Assembly (NCBI RefSeq): GCF_016595235.1
Contig: NZ_JAENHL010000006.1
Coordinates: 186,001-250,000, forward strand
From: Taklimakanibacter albus
GTDB lineage: Bacteria > Pseudomonadota > Alphaproteobacteria > Rhizobiales > Aestuariivirgaceae
Direction: 5' to 3'
Length of the DNA: 64,000 bases
The notes below the pieces were generated by a model, which was not told where the DNA came from, did not search any database, and saw nothing but the letters and a program-made list of their open reading frames with translations. The position numbers and the translations under genes were made by a program. Each line of letters starts with the position of its first letter. The stretch's first letter is position 1. Below are positions 15,846 to 23,863 of this stretch, piece by piece.

Positions 15846-17051
15846 ATGACATCGAACGGAGAGATCCTGGTCATCGGCAGCGGCTTTGCCGGCTTCTGGG
15901 CGGCGGTCGCGGCGAAGCGCTTCGCCGGCGCCCAGGCGGATGTGACGCTGATATCGCCGGAGCCCGTCTTGCAGATCAGGCCGCGGCTTTATGAAGCCAG
16001 CCCCGAAACACTTGGCGTCGATCTGCTGCCGCTGCTCGACAAGGTTGCCGTCGATTTCACGCAAGGCAAGGCGGCCGGGCTCGACCCGGAAGCGAAGACC
16101 GTATCTCTCGCCGATGGCGGGGAGCTTTCCTATGACCGCCTGATCGTCGCGACGGGCAGCCGCATGCGCCGGCCGCCGGTGCCGGGCGCCGAGACGGCCT
16201 ATTCGGTCGATACCCAGGCCGAGGCGATCGCCCTCGACATACGCTTGGCCGAAATCGCGCGAAAGGGGACCGCACCCACCATCGCCGTAGTCGGCGCGGG
16301 CTTCACCGGCATCGAGCTGGTGCTGGAATTGCGTGACCGGCTCCTGGCCCATGGCGGTGCTGAAGCCGCCGAGCGGGCCCGAATCGTGCTCATCGACCGG
16401 GCCGATGTCGTGGGACCCGAACTCGGCCCCGGACCGCGGCCGGTAATAGAGAGCGCGCTCAGCGAGGCGCGGGTTGAACTGCAACTGGGCGCTCGGATAT
16501 CCGAATTGGCGAGGGATCGTGTCTCCTTCGCCGACGGCAGCTCGCTCGCGGTCGATGCCGTGGCGCTGGCGACCGGCATGGCTGCGGCACCCTTCACGGC
16601 GCAGATCCCCGGCGAGCGTGATCGCCTCGGCCGCATTCTCGTCGATGCGGCTCTACGTGCCCCCGACGCACCCGAAATCTTCGTTGCCGGCGATGCCGCC
16701 GCGGCCGATACGGGCGACGGCCACAAGGCGCTGCAATCCTGCCAGCATGCCGGCCAGCTTGGCCGTGTGGCCGGCGAAAATGCGGCGCGCGATCTCTTGG
16801 GCGAAGCGTCCGTGCCTTACAAGCAGCTGCGCTATCTCACCTGCCTCGATCTCGGCCGCTCCGGCGCGGTGGTGACGAAAGGCTGGGACCGGCGCATCGA
16901 ACGGATCGGCGCCGAGGGCAAGGCGTTGAAGCGGTTCATCAACACCAAGCTCATCTATCCCCCCGTCGGCGGCAGTGTCGAAGCCTTGTTCGCCGGCTCC
17001 AATGCCGCGCTCATCGAAAGCTTCGATCTCCTGGCGGTCGAGGCGGCCTGA
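15846..17051 (+). CDS. NAD(P)/FAD-dependent oxidoreductase (type II NADH dehydrogenase-like)
   Basis: A 401-residue two-dinucleotide-binding flavoprotein. The FAD motif GSGFAGFWAA lies near the N-terminus, the NAD(P)H motif GAGFTGIELVLELRD near residue 145, and the second FAD motif IFVAGDAAAADTGDG near residue 275. This matches the NDH-2 family of peripheral respiratory NADH:quinone oxidoreductases, although length and overall pattern also allow a related pyridine-nucleotide oxidoreductase. I chose ATG 15846 because GGAACGGAGACG precedes it and the upstream extension from 15759 is not protein-like. It is divergent from the deiminase gene. No terminal membrane helix is obvious. Confidence 0.88.
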   Translation: MTSNGEILVIGSGFAGFWAAVAAKRFAGAQADVTLISPEPVLQIRPRLYEASPETLGVDLLPLLDKVAVDFTQGKAAGLDPEAKTVSLADGGELSYDRLIVATGSRMRRPPVPGAETAYSVDTQAEAIALDIRLAEIARKGTAPTIAVVGAGFTGIELVLELRDRLLAHGGAEAAERARIVLIDRADVVGPELGPGPRPVIESALSEARVELQLGARISELARDRVSFADGSSLAVDAVALATGMAAAPFTAQIPGERDRLGRILVDAALRAPDAPEIFVAGDAAAADTGDGHKALQSCQHAGQLGRVAGENAARDLLGEASVPYKQLRYLTCLDLGRSGAVVTKGWDRRIERIGAEGKALKRFINTKLIYPPVGGSVEALFAGSNAALIESFDLLAVEAA

Positions 17052-17052
17052 T

Positions 17053-17128
17053 CAGCACACCGATCGGAAGCGCTCGATGCAGGTTTTCAGAACTTCCTGC
17101 GGCGGGCGCTTCCACCAATTCTGCGCCT
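17053..17128 (-). pseudogene. Orphan 3' end of a sugar isomerase gene (duplicate of 18644-18719)
   Basis: These 76 bases align without gaps to the last 76 bases of the intact isomerase gene at 18644-19501, with 60 of 76 positions identical by my count. Read on the minus strand they encode WWKRPPQEVLKTCIERFR and end in an in-frame TGA; the intact gene has WWKRPPQEVLKTCVERFR in the same place. Similarity stops abruptly at 17128. No rest of the gene is present on this side. It is best explained as the original gene end displaced when a segment carrying a replacement 3' end and the metallo-hydrolase gene was inserted. Confidence 0.8.
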
Positions 17129-17223
17129 ACAAATCCAGATAGCAGGGTTTGAGTAATGTCACCTTTGGATCAGGCTTCCATGGCTGTTCATCACCTCGGC
17201 GCATCAAGACGCAACACGGGAGG

Positions 17224-18567
17224 TCATTCGTCCATATCTCGCTCGCACCAGTGTTGATAGGTGTTTCCACGTTGGTCGTCGACGATATGTGTCTGGATAC
17301 CTTTGCTTTGTACCGCATCAAGCGTTTCGCGTAGACCCGCGACGCGGTTCCGCCTCTCGATTGTTGTGGCAAGGGCCACAGCCAGACCGTCAAAAGCGAG
17401 AATCTCGTCGTGATAATTGTGAGCTGAGCCATGATGGGGCAGTGTCAATACACCTACATGGGAGGTATACGGCGTAAAGTGATTCAACCAGGGGTCGCGT
17501 CGTTTCTGTTGCTTGAGCGTTGAATCGCCCGTCCCGAGCCACCCAACAGATCTCTCCCGACTATAAGCGCTGTATGTGCCCGGCGACCAACGCCATTGAT
17601 GATTTCTATCGCTGTGCACGCAGTATGGGCCGGAATACAGCGACATTGACAGAGCATTGTGTCCACGTCCGAAGTGTTCATGGTAAAGTTCCAGAAGTGT
17701 TTCAGTTTTGTCGGGGTGCGTTAGATGATCGAGGAGCGCTCTGGCAATGCTGATCTCGTGGCCTCTTGTTAGCCCCAGTGCCTTTCTGACGGCGCGTTGA
17801 AAGTGGGAGCGAATGATCTGCTCAACTGGATGTACATAGGGAAGCAGAATCCAATCGCCGTCGCGCCACGGCGAGCGACTTTCGCTGCGCCATTGGAGCT
17901 GGAAGAATGATCCTGCCCCCGCGAGAATAGCCTCGTCATTCAAGAGTGGTTGCGCCTCATTCGCTATCTTCAGTCCACTCGGCGCACTCTCCCTTGGCTT
18001 ACGAAGATAGGGGGCAAGGCGAGCGCGCGGGGTCTTCTCCATGTGCTCCATTGTGGAGTGTCGACCGCCATCGTCAATTGGTCCGTCAGGTTCTTCGGGC
18101 GCTATGGGGCGCGGAGTATCGCCGTTATCCGCTTCGATGAAGATGACGTTCTTTGTGCCGCGGTTCAGCCACCAGCGAACCGGATTCGCCAGGTATTCGC
18201 GCGCCGATGACGAGGCGGAACCTGAATCCATATCGGCAAGGAAGAAAATAAGCCGGTCGAATATGTCGAGATACGGCACCACAGCGGTCGTCACTGGTGC
18301 CAAGGCCTGCAGACGTTCGATCCCGTTGATGTGGTCGGAATGAAGGTGAGAAACGAAGAGAATGTCGGTACGCCCGTTACTGGTCGATCGATGCGAGTTC
18401 AAAGCATGCTTGAGTGCTTCTCCGCTCTCGGATCCGCAGTCATAGACATAATGAAAACTGTTGACTTTAAAGTCGGCAGGCAGCGACGCAAGGACATCAA
18501 TGTGACCGGCATGAAATCCACCGTGCCCAACGGCATGCTGAATGCGATATATGCGCGTTGTTAACAT
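17224..18567 (-). CDS. MBL-fold metallo-hydrolase in a low-G+C insertion
   Basis: A 447-residue stand-alone metallo-beta-lactamase-fold protein. The metal-binding motif is HLHSDH (in DILFVSHLHSDHINGIE), with later ligands likely in LGTGDSTL and LTLPHHGSAHN. The latter two resemble the nuclease-like MBL domain of ComEC/Rec2, so action on a nucleic acid or nucleotide is possible. The long middle region (about residues 120-290) matches nothing I know. Hand-counted lines in the gene are about 47-58% G+C, against roughly 65-70% in neighbouring genes, and codon use is visibly more relaxed. ATG 18567 suits the MLTTRIYRIQHAVG strand; an ATG at 18636 is also possible. It is flanked by duplicated isomerase ends, indicating horizontal arrival. 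A defence role is speculation. Confidence 0.82.
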   Translation of the reverse strand: MLTTRIYRIQHAVGHGGFHAGHIDVLASLPADFKVNSFHYVYDCGSESGEALKHALNSHRSTSNGRTDILFVSHLHSDHINGIERLQALAPVTTAVVPYLDIFDRLIFFLADMDSGSASSSAREYLANPVRWWLNRGTKNVIFIEADNGDTPRPIAPEEPDGPIDDGGRHSTMEHMEKTPRARLAPYLRKPRESAPSGLKIANEAQPLLNDEAILAGAGSFFQLQWRSESRSPWRDGDWILLPYVHPVEQIIRSHFQRAVRKALGLTRGHEISIARALLDHLTHPDKTETLLELYHEHFGRGHNALSMSLYSGPYCVHSDRNHQWRWSPGTYSAYSRERSVGWLGTGDSTLKQQKRRDPWLNHFTPYTSHVGVLTLPHHGSAHNYHDEILAFDGLAVALATTIERRNRVAGLRETLDAVQSKGIQTHIVDDQRGNTYQHWCERDMDE

Positions 18568-18643
18568 GACCGGCCCCGGAGTCGCGTTACTGTCTTCATC
18601 ATGTTGCCAGTCTAAACGTCTCGAAAATCGCGCCATGCTGACG

Positions 18644-19501
18644 TTAGGATACAGTCCGAAACCGTTCGACGCAAGTTTTCAACACTTCCTGCGGCGGGCG
18701 TTTCCACCAGTCCTGCGCCGAGAAGATCTCCACTTCGCATAAGCCCTGATAGCCGGCAGCTTCGACCGCCTGGCGGATAGCCTTCAGATCGGCGACGCCG
18801 TCGCCCATCATGCCGCGGTCGAGTAGCACATCGCGCGTCTCGGCCAGCCAGTCGCAGAGATGATAACCGAGAATGCGGTTGCCGGCACGTTTGAGCTCCG
18901 CCGCCAGGCTCCTATCCCACCAGACATGATAGACATCGACGGCGATGCCGACGGCGGGATGATTGATCCGCTCGCAAAGATCATTGGCGTCCTTCAACGT
19001 GACGAGGCAGGAGCGGTCGCCGCCATAGACAGGATGCAAAGGCTCGAGCGCCAGCTTGACCTTGCGGGCCGCTGCGAGGGGCGCCATCCGCACGACGATC
19101 TCCGCCACGCGATCAAGGCTGTGGCCGAGGCCTTTGGTGCCGGGCTCGACACCACCCACCACAATGGTCAGCACCTCGGCGCCGAGACCCGCCGCCATGT
19201 CGATCGAGGCTTCGAAGTCGTCGAGCATTGCTTGCTCAGGTTTCGGCGCCAGCGGGCCGGTGAGGAAGGGCGTGCGGCAGAGGCCCGCGACATTCAGGCC
19301 GGTTTTGCGCGCATGGTCACCGATCTCGATCGCGCGTTTGCCGATCTCGCGCCGCCAGAACACGACGCCGCCAAGACCCAGCTCGGCGCAGGCATCAATG
19401 ATCCGCTCCGGCGTCCAGCCGGCGCCATGCCCGTCGATATTATGGCCGAGAGTCGCCGTATTGAGCGCCAGCGCCGAATGGTCGTGGCTGAAATCGCGCA
19501 T
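18644..19501 (-). CDS. Sugar phosphate isomerase/epimerase (xylose isomerase-like TIM barrel)
   Basis: A 285-residue AP endonuclease 2-type TIM barrel, as used by sugar and inositol epimerases/isomerases. Recognisable blocks are LALNTATLGHN at the first strand, LALEPLHPVYGGDRSCLVTLKDA with a metal-ligand Glu, VGIAVDVYHVWWDRSL with Asp and His ligands, HLCDWLAE and GLCEVEIFSAQDWW. It probably converts a keto-sugar or sugar derivative from the catabolic locus upstream. The start immediately follows the stop of the DUF993 gene, so the two are translationally linked. Its last 76 bases have a diverged duplicate at 17053-17128, meaning its present 3' end probably came in with the MBL-fold gene. Confidence 0.88.
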   Translation of the reverse strand: MRDFSHDHSALALNTATLGHNIDGHGAGWTPERIIDACAELGLGGVVFWRREIGKRAIEIGDHARKTGLNVAGLCRTPFLTGPLAPKPEQAMLDDFEASIDMAAGLGAEVLTIVVGGVEPGTKGLGHSLDRVAEIVVRMAPLAAARKVKLALEPLHPVYGGDRSCLVTLKDANDLCERINHPAVGIAVDVYHVWWDRSLAAELKRAGNRILGYHLCDWLAETRDVLLDRGMMGDGVADLKAIRQAVEAAGYQGLCEVEIFSAQDWWKRPPQEVLKTCVERFRTVS

Positions 19502-20650
19502 CTAGACTCCGTAAAGGGTAAGCAGCGACTTCATCCGCCGCACCGCGAGATCGGGATCGCGCAGCAGGCCACATCCATCCGCCAGCCGGAAGACTGCGGT
19601 GAAATAGGGCAGAGGGCGCATCGCCTGGGCGCCGTTCAGCATGATGAAATGATCCTGGAAACCATTGAGCCAGGCGAGGAAAACAACGCCCGTCTTGTAA
19701 TGCTGCGTCGGCGCCCGGAAGATCAGGCGCGCCAGCGGCACCGTCGGGTCAAGCACCGCATGGAATCCTTGTCTGTCGCCGGCAGCGAGCCGCGACATGG
19801 CAAAGGCGGCGGCCGGCGCCAGCGGATCGAAGATGCCGAGCAACGCATGCGAGAAACCTTGCGCGTCGCCGGCGATCAGTTCCGGATAGTTGAAGTCATC
19901 GCCCGTATACATTTTGACGCCCTGCGGCAGGCGCCGGCGCATGACTATCTCTTTGTCCTTGTCGAGGAGCGAGATCTTGATGCCGTCGACTTTCGCCTGG
20001 TTCTCTTCGATGACGGTGAGACAGGTTTCGAGCGTCTTGTCGAAATCATCGCTGCCCCAATAGCCGGCAAGGGCGGGATCAAACATGTCGCCCAGCCAAT
20101 GCAGGATGACGGGCTGATCGCATCGTGCCAGCGCGTCACGATAGATGGTGAGATAATCCTCACGTGACCGCGCCACTTTGGCCAGCGCCCGCGACGCCAT
20201 AAGGATGATGCGCCCGCCGGCTTTCTGGATCGCGTCGATCTGCTCGAAATAGGCCCGGCGGATATCGTCGAGCGACTGCGCGTCGTTCGGGATCAGATGA
20301 TCGGTCCCGGCGCCGTTGAACACCAGCGCGTCCGGAACTTCCTGCTTGGTGCGGCGGATCAGCTCCAGCGCGCCCTGCCAGTCGAGCCCCATGCCGCGCT
20401 GCGCCGTGTCCATCGCTTCGGCGATGCCGAGGCCGAGCCCCACCAGATGCCGGCGGAACGCCATGGTTTTGTCCCAGTCGATCACCGCGCGTCCCGTCGG
20501 ATCGGACGCGGTGAAGGGATCGGCGACCACATGCGCCGCCGAGAAGACGACGCGGTTGAAGCTGCGATCGAACTTCGCGGTCTCGACCGGCTTGCCGATG
20601 AGTGAATAGGCGGAGAGCTTGCCTCTGTCGTCGGGGAGATCGATTTTCAT
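19502..20650 (-). CDS. DUF993 family protein (dihydrodipicolinate synthase-like)
   Basis: A 382-residue protein of the DUF993 family, distantly related to the DHDPS/N-acetylneuraminate lyase class I aldolases. Typical phrases are AMDTAQRGMGLDWQGALELI, FNGAGTDHL, MASRALAKVARSREDYLTIY and HWLGDMFDPALAGYWGS. A (beta/alpha)8 aldolase or dehydratase acting on a sugar-derived keto acid is likely. It is directly upstream of the sugar isomerase gene with no gap, forming a two-gene unit. DUF993 genes commonly accompany such isomerases and CUT2-type importers, which fits the neighbouring locus. Its promoter would lie near or within the palindromic repeat at 20672-20790 unless transcription continues from the SDR gene. 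Confidence 0.88.
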   Translation of the reverse strand: MKIDLPDDRGKLSAYSLIGKPVETAKFDRSFNRVVFSAAHVVADPFTASDPTGRAVIDWDKTMAFRRHLVGLGLGIAEAMDTAQRGMGLDWQGALELIRRTKQEVPDALVFNGAGTDHLIPNDAQSLDDIRRAYFEQIDAIQKAGGRIILMASRALAKVARSREDYLTIYRDALARCDQPVILHWLGDMFDPALAGYWGSDDFDKTLETCLTVIEENQAKVDGIKISLLDKDKEIVMRRRLPQGVKMYTGDDFNYPELIAGDAQGFSHALLGIFDPLAPAAAFAMSRLAAGDRQGFHAVLDPTVPLARLIFRAPTQHYKTGVVFLAWLNGFQDHFIMLNGAQAMRPLPYFTAVFRLADGCGLLRDPDLAVRRMKSLLTLYGV

Positions 20651-20671
20651 GTCGAAAGTGCCTCTTGAAAT

Positions 20672-20790
20672 ATCCTCATGCTGAGGAGCCCGGCGCAGTC
20701 GGGCCTCGAAGCATCCAACAGGATAGAGCGAAACTCCTGCACCATACCCTTCGAGGGCCGCTGCGCGGCCACCTCAGGGTGAGGGAATGT
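20672..20790. repeat. About 120-bp intergenic repeat element, copy 1 (type A)
   Basis: The left end TCCTCATGCTGAGGAGCCCGG and right end CCACCTCAGGGTGAGGG form an imperfect long inverted repeat, with a conserved GGGCCTCGAAGC inner block and CCCTTCGAGGGCCGC near the right end. Two related copies lie at 27704-27826 and 37677-37797. Each is intergenic and of similar length. The element can fold into a hairpin and here separates the SDR gene from DUF993. There is no coding potential. Confidence 0.75.
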
Positions 20791-20805
20791 GGTGGGCTTC
20801 ATCGC

Positions 20806-21585
20806 TCAAAACCTCTGCACCAGCATGCCGGCATCGGCCGATATCACCTGCCCCGTCGTATAGGGAAGGGCGCCTGTCGCCAAGCTCGCCGCGATGCGGC
20901 CGACATCCTGCGGCACACCCATGCGCGGCAGAAGCGTCAGGCCTTCTTCCGCGATGCGCCGTTGATAGGTCTCTTTGGCGACGCTCGTCATCGCCGTTTC
21001 GATGATGCCGGGCTGGATATCATAGACGGCGATGCCTTCGCTGCCGAGCCTGACCGCGAAGACTTTCGAGATCATCGCGGCGGCTGCCTTGGACGCGCAA
21101 TATTCGCCGCGCTGCACCGCCACCGCCACCGCATTGGAGGACGACACATTGATCAGGCTGTAGAACCGCCCGTCATTGCGGTCGCGTTTCACCAGGCGCC
21201 GCGCGAAGGCCTGGCTCAGGAAGAACATAGCCTTGGCATTGACCGCCATGCAGCGGTCATAACTCGCTTCGCTCACCTCGAGCAGGTCGCCGCGCGCCAG
21301 GACCGACACGCCGGCATTGTTGACGAGGGTGGAAAGGGGTCCGATCGCCGCTTCCGCGTCGCCGAGCAGCCGCTCATGACCGGTGATGTCGCCGATATCG
21401 GCGACGAGCGTGACGACCTTGCCGCCATGTTTCTCCACAAGCGCCCCCGCCGCCGTCAGTTCCGCATCGGCGGCCGGTCCATTGAGCGCGATGTCGAAAC
21501 CCGCTTGCGCCAGCGCCTCGGCGATGGCGAGGCCGATGCCGCGGCTCGATCCGGTGATCAGCGCCGCCTGCCGCGCCGTGGTCAT
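20806..21585 (-). CDS. 3-oxoacyl reductase-like SDR (FabG-like)
   Basis: A 259-residue classical short-chain dehydrogenase. The cofactor motif is TGSSRGIG, the structural motif NNAG (VNNAGVSVLARG), the catalytic Ser lies in INVSSSNAV, and the catalytic YxxxK is YCASK. The C-terminal GQVISADAG is typical of 3-ketoacyl-ACP/3-hydroxyacyl dehydrogenases and sugar dehydrogenases. In context it may carry out a 3-hydroxyacyl-CoA dehydrogenase step. Its ATG overlaps the end of the acyl-CoA dehydrogenase gene by 4 bases, indicating translational coupling under the TetR operator at 22743. Confidence 0.88.
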   Translation of the reverse strand: MTTARQAALITGSSRGIGLAIAEALAQAGFDIALNGPAADAELTAAGALVEKHGGKVVTLVADIGDITGHERLLGDAEAAIGPLSTLVNNAGVSVLARGDLLEVSEASYDRCMAVNAKAMFFLSQAFARRLVKRDRNDGRFYSLINVSSSNAVAVAVQRGEYCASKAAAAMISKVFAVRLGSEGIAVYDIQPGIIETAMTSVAKETYQRRIAEEGLTLLPRMGVPQDVGRIAASLATGALPYTTGQVISADAGMLVQRF

Positions 21586-22727
21586 GCCGCCGCCCCGTTC
21601 TTCAGGAGCTCGCGGGCGATGATGGCGCGCTGGATCTGGTTGGTGCCTTCATAGATCTGGGTGATCTTGGCATCCCGATAGAGCCGCTCCACCTCGAAGC
21701 CGCGGATATAGCCGCTGCCGCCGAAGATCTGCACCGCATCGGCCGAGCGTGCCACCGCCATGTCGGAGGCGAACCACTTGGCCATCGAGCAGTAGCGCGT
21801 CGCATCCTCACCGGCATCGATCTTGGCGGCGGCGCTGTGCACGAGGAGGCGCGCCGCCTCGACGTCGCGGGCGATGTCGGCGAGCATCCACTGCACGCCC
21901 TGGAAATCGGCGATCGCCTTGCCGAACTGCTTGCGCTGCTTGGCGTAATCGAGCGCCGCCTCGAGGCCCGCCTGGCCGATGCCGACAGCGAGCGATGCGA
22001 TGCCGACGCGGCCCTTGTCGAGCACGCTCATCATCATGTGGAAGCCGCGGCCTTCGTCGCCGAGCAGCGCATCCGCCGGCAGGCGCACATCGCTGAAGGT
22101 GAGGGCGCCGACCTGGCTGGCGCGCTGGCCCATCTTGTGCTCCTTGGGCCCGCGCGTGACGCCTTGTCCCTGAAGATCGACGATGAAGATGCTCATGCCG
22201 CGATGGCCGGCATCCTTGTCGGTGCGCGCCAGCACAAAGCCGACATCGGCGACCGGCGCATTATGGATCCAGATCTTGCCGCCATTCAGCAGCCAGCCCG
22301 TGCCGTCGCGTGTGGCGCTGGTGCGGATGCCCGACACGTCCGTGCCGGCCTCGGGTTCGGTGATGCAATAAGCGCCCTTGATGTCGGAGGAGAGGAGGCC
22401 CGCGAGCCAGCGCGCGCGCTGGCCTTGCGTCCCGTGACGCACGAGCAGGGTCGAGAGAAGCTCGACCAGGCCGCATTGATCGGCGACGGAGGCATAGCCG
22501 CGCGACAATTCCTCCATCACCAGCGCATAGGTGAGGGTGTCGAAGCCGGGCCCGCCCATCTCTTCCGGCACGCCGATGCCGAACAGCCCCAATTCGCCCA
22601 TCTGCTTGTAGAGTTCAGCCGGAAACCGCTCCTCGCGGTCGAGCGCCTCGGCCATCGGGCGGATCACCTCATCGGCGAATTGCCGCGCCATGTCCCGGAC
22701 CTGCATCTGGGTCTCGCTCAGCCGCAT
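21582..22727 (-). CDS. Acyl-CoA dehydrogenase
   Basis: A 381-residue FAD-dependent alpha,beta-dehydrogenase of acyl-CoA thioesters that passes electrons to electron-transfer flavoprotein. The FAD-binding signature YCITEPEAGTDVSG and the C-terminal signature AVQIFGGSGYIRGFEVERLYRDAKITQIYEGT are present. The last contains the catalytic Glu in YEGT, as in short-chain/branched acyl-CoA dehydrogenases. The length is standard. A palindromic operator (22743-22758) lies 16 bases upstream of the start, and the gene heads a unit with the SDR and possibly DUF993 and isomerase genes. No etf genes are nearby; they would be elsewhere. Confidence 0.95.
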   Translation of the reverse strand: MRLSETQMQVRDMARQFADEVIRPMAEALDREERFPAELYKQMGELGLFGIGVPEEMGGPGFDTLTYALVMEELSRGYASVADQCGLVELLSTLLVRHGTQGQRARWLAGLLSSDIKGAYCITEPEAGTDVSGIRTSATRDGTGWLLNGGKIWIHNAPVADVGFVLARTDKDAGHRGMSIFIVDLQGQGVTRGPKEHKMGQRASQVGALTFSDVRLPADALLGDEGRGFHMMMSVLDKGRVGIASLAVGIGQAGLEAALDYAKQRKQFGKAIADFQGVQWMLADIARDVEAARLLVHSAAAKIDAGEDATRYCSMAKWFASDMAVARSADAVQIFGGSGYIRGFEVERLYRDAKITQIYEGTNQIQRAIIARELLKNGAAA

Positions 22728-22742
22728 GGCCGTCCTCGCTTA

Positions 22743-22758
22743 ATAACCATCTAGTTAC
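22743..22758. promoter_or_regulatory. Predicted TetR-regulon operator 1
   Basis: ATAACCATCTAGTTAC is a 16-bp near-palindrome, 16 bases upstream of the acyl-CoA dehydrogenase start. It matches the consensus GTAACYANNTRGTTAY shared by sites at 22810, 26803, 34220 and 34397. The site lies where a minus-strand promoter's -10/+1 region is expected, consistent with repression. The assignment to the TetR protein at 34429 is inferred from co-distribution. Confidence 0.75.
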
Positions 22759-22809
22759 TTAATAGAGCGATGCCGGAGTCTTGTCAACGCGCCGCCGTCA
22801 GGGTAATGA

Positions 22810-22825
22810 GTAACTATATGGTTAC
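22810..22825. promoter_or_regulatory. Predicted TetR-regulon operator 2
   Basis: GTAACTATATGGTTAC is the most symmetric copy of the 16-bp palindrome. It lies 21 bases before the GTG start of the aldo/keto reductase at 22847, just upstream of its GGGAGGAAAAG ribosome binding site. Together with the site at 22743 it gives each divergent promoter its own operator. Confidence 0.8.
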
Positions 22826-22846
22826 ATAAAGATTGGGAGGAAAAGA

Positions 22847-23863
22847 GTGAAGGTTTCCGACAAAAAGCGCTTCGGCCGCGCCGGTTTCGACGTCACGGCC
22901 TTCTCTTTCGGCACCGCACCGATCGGCAATCTTTTCCGCCCGATCGATGAGGCGACATCCGACGCGATGATCGATCAGTCCTGGGAGGCGGGGGTGCGTT
23001 ATTTCGATACCGCGCCCTTTTACGGTCATGGGCTTGCCGAGCTCCGCCTCGGCCATGCGCTGCGCTGGAAGAACCGCGCCGACTATATTCTCTCGACCAA
23101 GGTCGGCCGCGTGCTCAAACCCGCGCGCCGCGGCGAGATCGACTTCACACCCTGGACCGAAGGCGCCGCCAACCGCCTCGAATTCGATTATTCCTATGAC
23201 GGCACGATGCGCGCCTTCGAGGATTCGCTCCAGCGCCTGGCGCTCGAGCATGTGGAAATCCTGTTCATCCACGACATCGACAAATTCACCCGCGGGCCCG
23301 AGCAGCCGGAAGTGTTCAGGCAAGCCATGGACGGCTGCTGGAAGGCGCTCGAGTCACTGCGCCGCCAGGGCGCCGTCAAGGCGATCGGCGTCGGCGTCAA
23401 TGAATGGGAAGTCTGCCATGCCGCTTTGCTCGAGCATGATTTCGACTGCTTCCTACTGGCCGGGCGTTACACGCTGCTCGAGCAGGAGGCATTGAACGAC
23501 TTCCTGCCGCTCTGCGAGAAGCGCGACGTCGCCGTGGTGGTGGGCGGCGGCTTCAATTCCGGCATCCTGGCGACCGGCGCCAAACCCGGTGCCAAGTACA
23601 ACTATTCATCGGCGCCCGAGCCGGTGATGAAACGCGTCGCCGCGATCGAGGGCGTCTGCAAAGAATTCAACGTGCCGCTGCCGGCCGCGGCTTTGCAATT
23701 CGTCGTCGCCCATCCGGCCGTCGCCTCCTTCTGCGCCGGCACACGCACGGGCGAACAGCTCGCCCAGAACCTCGTCTGGTTCGGCACGCCTATTCCGGCC
23801 GACTTCTGGTCCGCGTTGAAGAAAAAAGGCCTGTTGCGCGAGGACGCGCCGGTCCCTGCATGA
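22847..23863 (+). CDS. Aldo/keto reductase (D-threo-aldose 1-dehydrogenase/pyridoxal dehydrogenase-like)
   Basis: A 338-residue (beta/alpha)8 NAD(P)-dependent oxidoreductase. The AKR tetrad is complete: Asp and Tyr in YFDTAPFYGHG, Lys in ILSTKVGR, and His in ILFIHDID. The FSFGTAPIGNL start and the ADYILSTKVGRVL block are characteristic of the aldose 1-dehydrogenase/L-fucose dehydrogenase/pyridoxal 4-dehydrogenase subgroup, which oxidises a hemiacetal or aldehyde to a lactone. It starts at GTG with a strong GGGAGGAA site. The MaoC gene overlaps its end by 4 bases. An operator lies directly upstream. The probable role is oxidation of the imported sugar-like substrate, though that is inference. 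Confidence 0.9.
   Translation: MKVSDKKRFGRAGFDVTAFSFGTAPIGNLFRPIDEATSDAMIDQSWEAGVRYFDTAPFYGHGLAELRLGHALRWKNRADYILSTKVGRVLKPARRGEIDFTPWTEGAANRLEFDYSYDGTMRAFEDSLQRLALEHVEILFIHDIDKFTRGPEQPEVFRQAMDGCWKALESLRRQGAVKAIGVGVNEWEVCHAALLEHDFDCFLLAGRYTLLEQEALNDFLPLCEKRDVAVVVGGGFNSGILATGAKPGAKYNYSSAPEPVMKRVAAIEGVCKEFNVPLPAAALQFVVAHPAVASFCAGTRTGEQLAQNLVWFGTPIPADFWSALKKKGLLREDAPVPA

Noticed and set aside
17224..18567. Interpretation of the MBL-fold gene as an antibiotic beta-lactamase
   Set aside because: There is no signal peptide, the length and C-terminal PHHGS motif are wrong, and the HLHSDH context is that of hydrolase/nuclease-like MBL proteins.
18860..20167. A 435-codon plus-strand open frame opposite the isomerase and DUF993 genes
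   Set aside because: Composition is Arg/His/Asp-rich, with no recognisable domain. It is a typical high-G+C antisense shadow of two well-supported genes.
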